Both the position numbers and the translations under genes were made by a program. A DNA stretch of 64,000 nt, from positions 496,001 to 560,000 of the forward strand of contig CAWCIY010000003.1 in the NCBI GenBank assembly GCA_963795715.1, given 5' to 3'. This stretch comes from JAFEDN01 sp963795715 (GTDB lineage: Bacteria > Pseudomonadota > Gammaproteobacteria > Coxiellales > Coxiellaceae). The notes under the pieces were generated by a model. The model saw only the letters and a list, made by a program, of their open reading frames with translations. It ran no database searches and was not told where the DNA came from. This document shows positions 36,051 to 45,242 of the stretch, in pieces. The number at the start of each line of letters is the position of its first letter. Within the stretch, counting starts at the first letter, position 1.

Positions 36051-36105
36051 GGTCAAGTCTTTAATCCTGAATTAAATAATATGCTACAGGATTAAAAACT
36101 TGACC
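36051..36105. terminator. Long hairpin between waaC and the zinc-finger gene (GGTCAAGTC family)
   Basis: GGTCAAGTCTTTAATCCTG (36051-36069) pairs 18 of 19 with CAGGATTAAAAACTTGACC (36087-36105) around a 17-base AT loop. It starts 11 bases past the waaC stop, so it can act as terminator of the LPS operon. By sequence it is another member of the GGGTCAAGTCC repeat family. Confidence 0.6.
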
Positions 36106-36115
36106 GCCTTTTTCT

Positions 36116-37141
36116 TTATCGTAAATTAGCCAAAAAACTTTCCCAAACCTTTTCAGGTTTAATTTCTAAGAAGCAAACTGCATCAGTGTGTTCTTGGTTA
36201 TTGTACTTGCAGGTATATTCATAGCATTTTATGCAAGGAAAAGACGAGACTAGATGATGTTGATGTTTGCCAACGGCGCCGATTAAGTGAGGGTCGGTAG
36301 AGCCATACAATATAACCGAAGGCACATCGAGTGCGGCGGCAAGATGGCAAAGGCCGGTATCGCTACAGATGGCTCCTGCGGATTCTTTTAATATGCGGGC
36401 TTGTTCAGACAAATTGCAAAAAGGCAGTACTTGGGCGTGGTCAAAACCTTGAGCGATTTTTTCCGCGCGTAACTTTTCAGTAGCATTTCCCCAAGGAAAA
36501 ACCACGTGATAACCTTCTGTCTGCACCAGTTCCAACAATTTGCGCCAATAATGTTCAGGCCACAGTTTAGACGGCCAACTGGCGTTATGGACAAATACTA
36601 AATAAGGTTTAGGGATTTTAATGGGTGCTTCAGGGAAAGGATATTGCTGGATATTATAGTCGGGAGCAGTCTGCGGGCATTCATAGTTTAATGCTGCTGC
36701 AAACAACAAACGTAACCGGGTAATGGCATGCATCTCTTTCGGCACAAAATAGCTCTTTTGATAGGCATAAGAAGCGGTCCATTCGCTGGCAGATCGGCTA
36801 TCTAAACCTCGACGCTGACCACGGCTAAGCAAGGTAACGATGGCGCTTTTCATAGAAGTTTGTCCATCAATTACCAGATCATATTTCTCTTTACGCAAAG
36901 CAGTTAAAAATTGAGAAATTTCACCGCTGCGCAAAGAAGTCAGAAAATTTTTGCGCCAATAACGATGTCGAGTGGGAACGATTTTTTTAACTGAAGGATG
37001 CCACAAGGCTACTTCAGAAAAGTTTTTATCTATTACCCAATCAAAAGTAATGTGGGGTATTGCTTTTGAAGCATCGGTAATGGCCGGTAAGGCATGGATG
37101 AGATCACCCATAGAAGTCAGTTTTACAAATAAAATGCGCAT
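36116..37141 (-). CDS. waaC: LPS heptosyltransferase I (WaaC/RfaC), GT9
   Basis: The 341-residue protein has full family length. It has the N-terminal RILFVKLTSMGDLIHALPAI motif, ITFDWVIDKNFSEVALWHPS, YDLVIDGQTSMKSAIV, and the ADP-heptose binding region ICSDTGLCHLAAALDVPSVI followed by LYGSTDP. It transfers the first L-glycero-D-manno-heptose to Kdo2-lipid A at the inner face of the inner membrane. It is the third gene of a leftward LPS-core operon, 4 bp after a 2OG oxygenase gene. Confidence 0.93.
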   Translation of the reverse strand: MRILFVKLTSMGDLIHALPAITDASKAIPHITFDWVIDKNFSEVALWHPSVKKIVPTRHRYWRKNFLTSLRSGEISQFLTALRKEKYDLVIDGQTSMKSAIVTLLSRGQRRGLDSRSASEWTASYAYQKSYFVPKEMHAITRLRLLFAAALNYECPQTAPDYNIQQYPFPEAPIKIPKPYLVFVHNASWPSKLWPEHYWRKLLELVQTEGYHVVFPWGNATEKLRAEKIAQGFDHAQVLPFCNLSEQARILKESAGAICSDTGLCHLAAALDVPSVILYGSTDPHLIGAVGKHQHHLVSSFPCIKCYEYTCKYNNQEHTDAVCFLEIKPEKVWESFLANLR

Positions 37142-37145
37142 TTTG

Positions 37146-37820
37146 CTAATAATTCTCTGCTGTTGGACCTTGTTTTCTTAAGAATTTGGGTAATAATTTT
37201 TTGCAAAAAGCAGTTAATCTGTGGTGATGTAAATGTTTAACCAAAGCCGCATCTCCCGACAAATAATTCAGTTGTAAGGACAAACGTTTGCCGATGAAGG
37301 GATAATGACCATGCCAGCCATTGGGGGTCACTTTAAAAATTAAGCAATTACCCGCAAGAGGGGAAATTTCGGCAAAATAATCATCAAGAGAGTCTTTGCT
37401 TTTAAGCAGTCTTAATTTTCCGCCCTGCTCACTATCCCATGTCTGGTTCATATATAGCAATAAAGTCAACATCTTAGTCTTACTATCGGTATGAATTAAG
37501 CCATCACGTTCAGTAGTAAAACCGCGCAAGGTCAGCATGGTTGGTTTATTTTTTAAATCAAGAGCAAATTTTTCCGCCAGTACAGTTCTCAGGCTGTCAC
37601 CTTCTAATTCGTTGACTAATCCTTGAAAAAGGGAAGAACAAGATAAGGAGGAAGCAGGTATACTGCCTCGGTCATTAATTTCAGGAAAGTTTTGAATGAG
37701 TGAAGCTAAATAATTTGAATTAATAAAATTAGGAATGATGGTGTAAGGGAAAGGTGAATCAGCGACGACTGCTTGCTGCAAGGCTGGAAAATTAATATAA
37801 GAACCGGGAAGGTTAGTCAT
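37146..37820 (-). CDS. 2OG-Fe(II) oxygenase in LPS-core operon
   Basis: The 224-residue protein has the iron-binding facial triad: H110-x-D112 in GLIHTDSKTK and a distal His in NGWHGHYPF (H170). R179 probably binds 2-oxoglutarate, and there is a jelly-roll strand LTLLLYMN plus GGKLRLL. Its position between a glycosyltransferase and waaC suggests hydroxylation of an LPS-core sugar, perhaps Kdo as for the KdoO enzymes of Burkholderia and Yersinia. Similarity to KdoO was not established, and the protein is shorter than I recall for that family. Confidence 0.85.
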   Translation of the reverse strand: MTNLPGSYINFPALQQAVVADSPFPYTIIPNFINSNYLASLIQNFPEINDRGSIPASSLSCSSLFQGLVNELEGDSLRTVLAEKFALDLKNKPTMLTLRGFTTERDGLIHTDSKTKMLTLLLYMNQTWDSEQGGKLRLLKSKDSLDDYFAEISPLAGNCLIFKVTPNGWHGHYPFIGKRLSLQLNYLSGDAALVKHLHHHRLTAFCKKLLPKFLRKQGPTAENY

Positions 37821-37865
37821 AATGGTTAAATCTTAACATTATTGCGGTCAGCAATCCAGCGCTAC

Positions 37866-37892
37866 GGCAATTCCCGCAGAACGGGAATTGCC
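37866..37892. repeat. Perfect 11-bp-stem palindrome in the LPS operon
   Basis: GGCAATTCCCG, loop CAGAA, CGGGAATTGCC, in the 98-bp gap between the GT2 and oxygenase genes. It is a small dispersed-repeat type that may lower downstream expression or stabilise mRNA. Confidence 0.75.
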
Positions 37893-37918
37893 TCCTGGTT
37901 TCGAACCCCGTTTAAGAT

Positions 37919-38680
37919 TCAGTGAGAATCACTGATGTTCCTATTCAAACGCCATAGATGCATGTTTTTAATATAACTGCTGTATGCGTTCAAAATGGCG
38001 TACCACCAACCCAGTCTGCCGTCCCGAAAACCTAAGCGGATGATATAGGATCGAAAGAAAATCCAAGCACTGTTTACCACTGCTTTAAATGGATTGGAGC
38101 GTTTTCCTTTTTGGCGCCGAAGTTCGGCAGTGAGTAAGGCGTATCTTTTCATTTGTCTTACCCAATCTTCTTTATTATTTACACAGTTGTGTAGCAACGC
38201 TTGAGTTAATCTGCCGATTTCGCCGTTACAAACCACTTTTTCATGGATGAAGTCATCGGTGAATTTTCCGGCTTTTCTATCGAATAGCCTTAAAACTTGG
38301 TCGCGGGCGGCGTCACCGTAACGTTGAAACTTGCCGCAAAATAGGGTGAGTCTAGGAAAATAAAAAGCTTGGAAATGAGTTTGCTCAATAGCTTGTTGAA
38401 TTTCATTTTTTAATGGGGGCCTGATCCATTCGTCTGCGTCTAAAGAAAGAACCCAATCTCCTGTGGCCAGTTTTAAGGCGCGGTTTTTCTGTTGTCCATA
38501 CCCAGGCCAATCCGTGACATAAACATGAGGGGTAAACTCCCGGCAGATTGAAACCGTTTGGTCGGTACTGCCAGAATCCAAAATAATGATTTCATCAGTC
38601 CACCCAAAAATCGAACGTAAGCATCGACGAATATTTTTTTCTTCGTTTTTGACTATGAGGATGACGCTGAGTTTAGCCAT
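37919..38680 (-). CDS. GT2 glycosyltransferase, WaaE/KdtX-like (LPS core)
   Basis: The 253-residue protein has the GT-A start LSVILIVKNEEKNIRRCL, DEIIILDSGSTDQT, a sugar-nucleotide/metal motif LSLDADEW (D81-x-D83), QQKNRALKLATGDW, and the family GDAARDQVLRLFDR...FIHEKV block. WaaE/KdtX enzymes add a beta-linked glucose to the first heptose of the core. That matches the downstream waaC and supports one LPS-core operon (leftward: GT2, 2OG oxygenase, waaC). It is divergent from the pil locus. Confidence 0.9.
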   Translation of the reverse strand: MAKLSVILIVKNEEKNIRRCLRSIFGWTDEIIILDSGSTDQTVSICREFTPHVYVTDWPGYGQQKNRALKLATGDWVLSLDADEWIRPPLKNEIQQAIEQTHFQAFYFPRLTLFCGKFQRYGDAARDQVLRLFDRKAGKFTDDFIHEKVVCNGEIGRLTQALLHNCVNNKEDWVRQMKRYALLTAELRRQKGKRSNPFKAVVNSAWIFFRSYIIRLGFRDGRLGWWYAILNAYSSYIKNMHLWRLNRNISDSH

Positions 38681-38745
38681 GTGATTATTTTATCATAACT
38701 ATGGTCATCTGTGATGTCACACCCCCATCACCCCCGTTACCGTCC

Positions 38746-38775
38746 TTGACAGGGCTATGCTATCTAAATTACAAT
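38746..38775 (+). promoter_or_regulatory. Sigma-70 promoter of the pil locus
   Basis: TTGACA (38746-38751), an 18-base spacer and TACAAT (38770-38775), ending 28 bases before the pilQ start. AAGGAAA-type ribosome sites follow. Confidence 0.6.
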
Positions 38776-38803
38776 TTCCTGCTTAAGGAAAAGGTAAGGA
38801 AAT

Positions 38804-40367
38804 ATGAAACATCCTATGCAAGAGCATCAAGTACTGGAGCAATACGCCGCACTCGCCCAGCGCAAAATTATCACTAGTCAAGCGGATTTAAGCCCAAAAG
38901 ATCATGCCTTGGCAGAAATGCTTGCCTGGTGCCGGGAGCAAAAAAATATCGTCGTATTGCAAAGCTGCACCATTCTTACCAGCGAACCCACTTCCCGTTT
39001 AGTGCAAAATTGCAAAATTGTGATGCACAACAAAGGCTTAGTGCCGGGTTTGGTTTTTCCGGCCACGGATACTATTATTAAAGCGTTATTGGAAAATGCT
39101 GAAGAACGCGTCAAACAAGAAGCTGCGCAAGAAGGAGCGACTGAAGTCAGCACCCAGCAACAACGTTTGCGCTTGTTGGTTAAAGGCGCTTTAGATATGG
39201 AAGCGACGGATATCCATATGGAAGTCCGAGCTGATATTGCCAGGATCCGGTTTCGCAAACACGGGGAATTATTTTTACATGCCGAATGGCTGCCTAAACT
39301 GGCGCGTGAAGTCGCTTCGGTTGCTTTTAATAAAGAGACTGATCATAACATCACCCATTTTAATCCCTTGGTTCCGCAAAATGCTTCCATGCCGTTGATG
39401 ATTGATGACAAAGAAGTTCGTTTGCGTTTGGCCAGTTTGCCCGCGCACAGCGGTTTTGACGTAGTCATGCGGATTTTCACTACTGCCGAGCAACAAGTCC
39501 CTACCTTAGAACAATTAGGTTATTTTCCTGATCAGGTCGCCATGTTAAAGCGCGCTTTGCACATGCCTTACGGCGCCGTCATGTTGGCAGGGCCGACCGG
39601 TTCTGGTAAAACCACAACCTTAGCGGCGTGCATGCGTTTAATAGAAGATTTCCGTAAACTATATTCCATTGAAGATCCAGTAGAAAAAGTGGTTGCCAGC
39701 AGTCACTCAAGTGCCGGTCAATACAGAGCATGATGATCGTAGTTTTGCCAACATGGCGCGCACAGTGTTGCGTATGGACCCGGATGTTTTGGTGCTGGGC
39801 GAAATGCGCGATGAAGATACCGCCGGCGTCATGGTCCGCGCTGCAATCACCGGTCATTTGGTCTTTTCCACAGTTCACGCCAATAGCGCTCCCGGAATTA
39901 TCACGCGCTTGGCTGATTTAGGGGTTTCTTCTGAGTTACTGGCCAGCCCGGATTTATTGGTTTGTCTTGATTTGCCAACGCTTGGCGCCATTGCTTTGCG
40001 CCCACTGCCGCATTCCATTAGAACAATCCGAACGCCATAAGCCGAATTTTCGCGTTGGCAGAAGCCATTTGGCGATCATTGGTCAGAAGTCAAAGTCCGC
40101 GGCCGTGATTGTGTAAAATGTCATGGTCTAGGTATCTCCGGCCGAACCGTAGTAGCGGAAATGATTTGGGTGGATGAAACGGGCCGGCAATATATTCATG
40201 AAAATAATGTGGTCAAATGGAAACGATATCTCAAAGAAACCGGTTGGCTCAGTTATCACGATCAATTATTCAATTTAGTCAAACAAGGCTTAGTGGATCC
40301 TTTAGACGCAGAAGCGCTGGCAGGTGAGTTTAACCCTGGCGAAATCCTAAGGAAAACTCATGTATAG
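38804..40367 (+). pseudogene. pilQ: PilQ thin-pilus assembly ATPase (GspE family), several frameshifts
   Basis: The first frame (38804-39733) has the N-domain, then DMEATDIHMEVRADIARIRF, the Walker A box GPTGSGKTTT (263-271) and LYSIEDPVEK (Asp box). An extra T near 39694 breaks it; the correct frame continues PAVTQVPVN, SFANMARTVLRMDPDVLVLG, GEMRDEDTAG (Walker B) and TGHLVFSTVHA (His box). A second shift near 39965 is needed to read CQRLAPLLCAHC, the first zinc CxxC pair. A third near 40050 recovers DCVKCHGLGISGR (second pair) and the C-terminus. All domains of an IncI1/R64 PilQ are present, so the gene is recently broken or affected by read errors. It overlaps pilR by 8 bp. Confidence 0.88.
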
Positions 40368-41421
40368 CTTGAGCTTGTTTAAACAACTGCAATGGCAGCC
40401 GCATGGTAAATCGCTTTCACCATTGCAATTTAGTCGCAAACATCAACAGGCTTTTCTCGAAGATTTGGCTTCGCTGATTGAAGACGGAGTAGCCGCCAGC
40501 CAAGCCATCGACGTGATTATCAGTGTTTCCATCGGCATTACTAAAAAAGTGGCTGAATCAATTTCGGTCAGTATTGCTAAAGGTCAAAGCTTAGCGGACG
40601 GGATGCAAGAATGGTTTTCGCATGCCGTTGTGGAAATGATTCGAGTAGGTGAAAGCAACGGCGCGTTGCCGCAAACTTTGCGAGCGGCTTCAACTACGTA
40701 TACGCAATACGCCAGTACTTTCAATGCTTTTTTAACTTCGGTGCTTTATCCTTTAAGCGTGGTGGTGTTGGCGTTGGGAATGACGGTATTTATTAAAAAT
40801 TCAGTACTGAATAGTTTTATTGATATCAAACCATTGGCCGATTGGCCCCCGGTGGGAAAAACGTTATATCGCATTGGCTCGACGATTGAATCGGCATGGT
40901 GGTTGATCCTGATTACAGTGGCTTTCTTAATTTTTATTGTCAATAATATTTTAAAAAATGTGACCGGTGAAGTGCGGCGCTGGATAGATGAAATCCCTTT
41001 GCTTTCCTTATACCGGGCTTCTTTGGCCGCGCGATTTATGGAAACGTTGGGCTTATTAGTAGCCAATGGTGTGGTGGTCAGGCAAGCGCTCAGCACCATG
41101 CAATACGATGCTTCTCCTTATTTATCATGGCATTTATTGCAAATGGAATATCATCTCAGTGGCGGACAAGAAAATATGGGTGATGTGCTCGATACGAATT
41201 TAATCAGCCGCAATGATTTAATGCGATTGCGGGTGGTCGCTAAAGGCAAAGGTTTTGATCAAGCGTTAATCAGTTTAGGCCGTCAGGCCCGCCAACGCAC
41301 TGCTAAACGAATTGAACGAGCGGGAAAAATTATCGGCGGCTTATTTTTAGTAATCGGCGCGGTGATTGCAATGACCATAGTGTTTGGGATTTACACCGTA
41401 GGTAGTTCTTTAACTTTTTAG
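40360..41421 (+). CDS. pilR: PilR inner-membrane platform protein of thin pilus (GspF/PilC family)
   Basis: An intact 353-residue protein. The cytoplasmic N-terminus (FLEDLASLIEDGVAASQAID) is followed by a first membrane segment at about 128-146 (VLYPLSVVVLALGMTVFI), a second near 178-196 (WWLILITVAFLIFIV), a second GspF repeat (RASLAARFMETLGLLVANGV) and a final helix (IIGGLFLVIGAVIAMTIVF). It anchors the PilQ ATPase and moves pilin subunits at the inner membrane. The start overlaps the pilQ end, as expected for a coupled operon. It is the only complete structural pil gene without an indel here. Confidence 0.92.
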   Translation: MYSLSLFKQLQWQPHGKSLSPLQFSRKHQQAFLEDLASLIEDGVAASQAIDVIISVSIGITKKVAESISVSIAKGQSLADGMQEWFSHAVVEMIRVGESNGALPQTLRAASTTYTQYASTFNAFLTSVLYPLSVVVLALGMTVFIKNSVLNSFIDIKPLADWPPVGKTLYRIGSTIESAWWLILITVAFLIFIVNNILKNVTGEVRRWIDEIPLLSLYRASLAARFMETLGLLVANGVVVRQALSTMQYDASPYLSWHLLQMEYHLSGGQENMGDVLDTNLISRNDLMRLRVVAKGKGFDQALISLGRQARQRTAKRIERAGKIIGGLFLVIGAVIAMTIVFGIYTVGSSLTF

Positions 41422-41469
41422 GGTGTGTCTCTGTTAGATAATTAAAATAACATAAAATGAGGAAAAAAA

Positions 41470-41951
41470 ATGAAAAAATTCACCAACCAGCTTAAGCAGG
41501 CAGGGATTTCTTTGCTTGAAGTTTTACTTTCTTTAGCAATTATTTCAATTATTTTAGTCATGGCTATGCAATATTTTACTACTGCCGGCAATAACCAAAA
41601 ATTAAACATGGTGCGGACTTTTATCGGCGCCGACATGGCGGCGATCCAAGGCTATGGTATTAACAATGCTGGTGATTATACCAGTTTGATCATGGGATGC
41701 ACTTGGTTACCAATGGATATCTCAATTCAGATACCAAGAGTTTAAGTTGTGAAGCGCATGGAGCCAATTGTAATCAAGTAACTCCATGGGGCCAATCGGT
41801 AACGTTAACTCAGCCAAGTACTGCTGGCGGGGGAGATGTCACCATCCAGATTCCTCTACCTTCAAATGGTTTATGCCAAAATTTAGTGCAAAGTTATGGC
41901 GCCCAAGTAGTCACTAATTGCGCAGACGGAACTGCGACTGTTGTAGTTTAA
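41470..41951 (+). pseudogene. pilS: PilS-like type IV (thin) pilin, frameshifted
   Basis: GAGG precedes ATG 41470. The prepilin leader ends QAG|ISLLEVLLSLAIISIILV, with cleavage after G12, Glu at +5 and a standard hydrophobic helix. The first frame stops at 41745. A single-base shift near 41700 restores GYLNSDTKSLSCEAHGANCN, QVTPWGQSVTL, and the C-terminus with paired cysteines (GLCQNLVQSYG, VVTNCADG) to a stop at 41951. The CNQVTPWG and late Cys pattern fits R64 PilS major pilin. Confidence 0.82.
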
Positions 41952-41986
41952 GGAACGACTTAGTCATTCGGCTTGTGCGTGTGCAC

Positions 41987-42438
41987 ATGCTTAAGAAATT
42001 TACAGGGTTTTCTTTACTAGAAGCTTTGTTGGTTTTAGTGTGCATGGCCGCGATTATTTCGTGGTCCATGCATCATTATCAAATTCACGCCCGCCGCAGT
42101 GAAACTTTACAAGTGGAATCGGAAATAAAATCATTGCAGCGTGCCTTAGATAGCTATTTTCAATCCAGGGGTGTGATAAGAAGGGTGTGTTTCAAAATGC
42201 AACTACTGATAATATCAATGTGCCTTGCGAGACTTTGCAGCAATATGGAGAAAATATTGTGTGCAACCATCCTGAGCTGATTACTCAGTATCAGGCAATG
42301 ATCATTAAAACCGATCAAACCACTCAGGATAAGCCAAATAAACCGATTTACCAATTGGAAATTCAAGCGATTGTCGGTACTCAATTGACCCTTTCTGAAA
42401 TCACTGGTATCAGCAGCAATTGCAAGCAAAACCAGTAG
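41987..42438 (+). pseudogene. Second prepilin-like (minor pilin) gene, frameshifted
   Basis: From ATG 41987: a short leader MLKKFTG|FSLLEALLVLVCMAAI with cleavage after G7 and Glu at +5, then a coiled helix (ETLQVESEIKSLQRALDSYF). The frame is lost near 42165. One base later the other frame gives CDKKGVFQNATTDNINVPC, ETLQQYGENIVCNHPEL and IYQLEIQAIVGTQLTL, ending at 42438. It is smaller than PilS; its order between pilS and a pilV-like gene fits an accessory pilin. It is not assigned to a named R64 gene. Confidence 0.72.
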
Positions 42439-42772
42439 AGAGCGGGAATATCTTTTAATTTGGGATTTTCTGCCCAGTAATTCTTATGCCCAAGCTGGAT
42501 GATAAAACCTGGGTGCTGAACGGCGCCGGCGCTTTTTTTAGAGCGATTGAGAATGGCCGTGGAGAAAGTACAACCCTTCCTAAATATTCAGGTTCCTTTT
42601 GCGCAAATTAAATAGTCCAATGACAGTAACCAGAAAAACTTAGGACAACCCTAGCGGGATGACGTTTCTACTGTAAATAAGACATCTCTACTGATATGTG
42701 CAAAATTCCTTTACAAGTAAACTGTTTCTTTGTTACATTGATCATGAAATAGGAATAGATGGGATCGTACTA
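42439..42772 (+). other. 334-bp stretch with a probable coding remnant
   Basis: A 41-codon frame at 42486-42611 (MPKLDDKTWVLNGAGAFFRA, ending YSGSFCAN) looks protein-like but has no clear ribosome site. It is probably the broken 3' part of the preceding pilin gene or of a lost pil gene. No pilT (lytic transglycosylase) or pilU (prepilin peptidase) is found here. Nothing else is visible before the pilV-like start. Confidence 0.4.
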
Positions 42773-43942
42773 ATGAAGAGACGCAAGCAAAAAGGGTATA
42801 CGCTGATTGAATTACTTCTGGTTGTAACAGTCATTGCGTTTATTGCTGCTTTGGGTGTTAAAACATATCGTGAAAAAGCGGCTCTCGGACCGAATCAATA
42901 TTGCCGCACTGAATATCCAACATGTTTTAGAATCAGGCAATGTCTTACAACGTCGCCAAATCAGGATTTTGGCCGAAAAAAAATTGGAATCCCTGCACGG
43001 CCACAGTATTCACAAGATTTTGTCCTCAATTATTTACCCAATGAAAGTAATCAAAGTAATTTTGGCACAGCGCTTTGTTGGAACGGGGATGATCCCAATG
43101 ATCCTAAAAAAACCCAGCAAGGCAAACGTTTTTGGGTGGCTTTGGATATAGGCAGCGACGCCACGGCCGTTAAATCCGCGCAACGCATTGCCGCACGCTT
43201 GCCCAATGCCATCATTACCAATACTCCGGATACGGAATGCTCCGCTGACCAGAACAATAACTGTAATACTTGCGACGGCAGCACGGAATGCTATGTCAAA
43301 GCTGCGGTGTCGATTCCATCGGTAGTGTCGCAAAATAATGCTTACGTAGCTGGAGCAGGTTATTGTGATCCCACTAAATCTACGAGCGATTCGCAAGGTG
43401 GTTCAGGTACAGGAGTTTCCTGCCAAAGAATGACTATTAAGGACCAGTTTCCTAATAATAGTATAACGAATCCTGCTGCCCCCTCTATTTTCCAATACCT
43501 CATTTCGTTTCAATGTAAACCAGGAGAGATTCCGCAAATTTACGCCACTCCCGGTTTTGTGACGATGGATCGGTATCCAGGAGGAGATAAATCAAATACC
43601 TATATTGTAGAACCCATGTATAGTCTTTCAGTGGTGCCGGCGCAAGATCCAGACGCAACTGACCTCTGTATTAATACGTCACCGACTCCCTCCAATGGCG
43701 TGGTCTCATGTAAATTAACCTTGCATGGTGCATACGATGCCCAGAATGGTGAAGGTATAGATGATGTGGGTTGCACTGACTCCATGCAAACGGATGGCAT
43801 TTGTAAATGTCCTTATCAGTCCACCAATGTCAAGCATTGCCCCAATAATCTGGGGAGTATCGGCGCTTCCTATATTGCAATTTGTAATCCGCCTAATTCG
43901 TTCAAAGTAGCAGAATCTAGGCAAAATGATGTGAAATTTTAA
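42773..43942 (+). pseudogene. PilV-like minor pilin/tip protein with compensating frameshifts
   Basis: The start is chosen at ATG 42773: leader MKRRKQKG|YTLIELLLVVTVIAFIAA, cleavage after G8, Glu at +5. The frame is open to 43942 (389 codons from this start), but between about 42888 and 43010 better sequence lies in the other two frames: first DRINIAALNIQHVLESG, then MSYNVAKSGFWPKKNWNPC. The main frame resumes QDFVLNYLPN. Three nearby indels thus restore the frame while scrambling about 40 residues. The rest is Cys-rich (CNTCDGSTEC, CKCPYQS), like PilV-type adhesin-bearing pilins. No shufflon-type inverted repeats were seen. Confidence 0.65.
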
Positions 43943-43959
43943 CAAAAAAGAGGTGAAAT

Positions 43960-45186
43960 ATGGCTCGAAGAATACCCACTATAGATTTAACTAGCTCTGA
44001 ATTAAAACAGCCTTTATTAACTGGTGTAAGAGATGATAAATACGAAGTGAATGAAGGTCCGCAATCTCAAAGACAGCCTGTACAGGAGGCATTCGCTCAA
44101 CCAGGTCCAGCTCAAGTAGTAGCGGTTATTCCGAACTTCGAGGATGTGCCAGACCAAGGATTAGAAGATGCTGACAGAGAGGAACTGATCACTCAAAATA
44201 ACACGTTATTGACTCATCGTCAGCTTGCGCAGACGCTCAAGATGCAGATAAAATTTACCCGCCAGATCATTGCCAATTTATATCTTTTATTGGGTGATGC
44301 AAGAAATACTTTGAACGAAGCTATTCAGATAAATAACGAAGCAAAAGCTCGCCTTGACCGGCAAGCACAACCGGAACAAAAGCGGTGCAAGAGATACGCC
44401 AAAAATTGTGCCTCTTGTGGTGAGCAAACTTGGCCTGTATTGCTAACATTACCCTTCTTTGGAGCTATGGGATGGACGCTTAGTAATTTACAACAGGCAA
44501 AACAATTTTCTGCGGAGCCATATGCTTTCAATGGAACGCAGGCTGGTTTTGATGCACTGGGCGTATATCTTCAAAATTCAGATAATAAAATGGATAACAT
44601 ATGGCCGCAAAGATATTATACTGATATTTTAGCCGTGATTGTAGCTGCCCTTCTCGCCATGTTCGGGATTTTTTGGATTGGCAGACAAAACTTGCAAAAG
44701 AAAATTACTGAAGTAGATATGCAGGGAGCGCGTACTTTGGATATAGTAGGTGCGCAAAACACAGTCATATACTATCAAGACCGATTAACTCGTGAATTAA
44801 ATTATTTATCAAAATTGTTTGAAGTCATTTCCAAACAAGAGAGGGGGTTACTGAGACAGGTTGTAAGAGTCGTTAACGAAATTAGGCCAGGAAGTATAGT
44901 GCCTTCGGAACGCAAAGATGAAACAAAGTCTGTGGTGCGCGTAAGAAGTTCAAATGTCCAGCGCCAGGTTACAGGAGGTACTGGTATTGGATATGGAGCA
45001 GCCGGCAGGCCCTCATCTATGTCTTTTACTACGGGTTCCTCTAGCTCGTCATCCTCATCGTCTATGTATAGTCTTATGCCGCAGCCTTCTTCTAGTTCTT
45101 CTTCGTCATCATCGTCATCATCCACAATGTCATCTACATTATCTACTAATTTGAACGGTTCAATTAATAACCAGCGACCACGATGA
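43960..45186 (+). CDS. 408-residue two-helix membrane protein with poly-Ser tail, unknown
   Basis: AGAGGTG precedes ATG 43960, 17 bp after the pilV-like gene. A polar N-terminus (1-90) leads to a helical segment (95-140) and a Cys-rich patch (CKRYAKNCASC, 143-153). Membrane helices lie at about 157-176 (TWPVLLTLPFFGAMGWTLSN) and 221-241 (DILAVIVAALLAMFGIFWIG), with a 45-residue loop between. After a coiled-coil region (245-305), the tail has serine runs at 360-368 and 377-388. I do not recognise it. It precedes the giant gene, and both have Ser-rich C-termini, so a functional pairing is possible. It is not a known thin-pilus component. Confidence 0.8.
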   Translation: MARRIPTIDLTSSELKQPLLTGVRDDKYEVNEGPQSQRQPVQEAFAQPGPAQVVAVIPNFEDVPDQGLEDADREELITQNNTLLTHRQLAQTLKMQIKFTRQIIANLYLLLGDARNTLNEAIQINNEAKARLDRQAQPEQKRCKRYAKNCASCGEQTWPVLLTLPFFGAMGWTLSNLQQAKQFSAEPYAFNGTQAGFDALGVYLQNSDNKMDNIWPQRYYTDILAVIVAALLAMFGIFWIGRQNLQKKITEVDMQGARTLDIVGAQNTVIYYQDRLTRELNYLSKLFEVISKQERGLLRQVVRVVNEIRPGSIVPSERKDETKSVVRVRSSNVQRQVTGGTGIGYGAAGRPSSMSFTTGSSSSSSSSSMYSLMPQPSSSSSSSSSSSSTMSSTLSTNLNGSINNQRPR

Positions 45187-45195
45187 GAAGCATAG

Positions 45196-45225
45196 GCGGG
45201 GCTGTTTTGCGCCCCGCTTTAATTT
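45196..45225 (+). terminator. Rho-independent terminator after the 408-residue gene
   Basis: GCGGGGC (45196-45202), loop TGTTTTGC, GCCCCGC (45211-45217), then TTTAATTT. It separates the pil-linked operon from the giant gene, which has its own GGGAG ribosome site 18 bases further on. Confidence 0.75.
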
Positions 45226-45242
45226 AAAGGGAGATTACACAA

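Noticed and set aside
41951..43942. Shufflon at the 3' end of the pilV-like gene
   Set aside because: No 19-bp-type inverted repeats or alternative C-terminal segments and no recombinase gene are visible.
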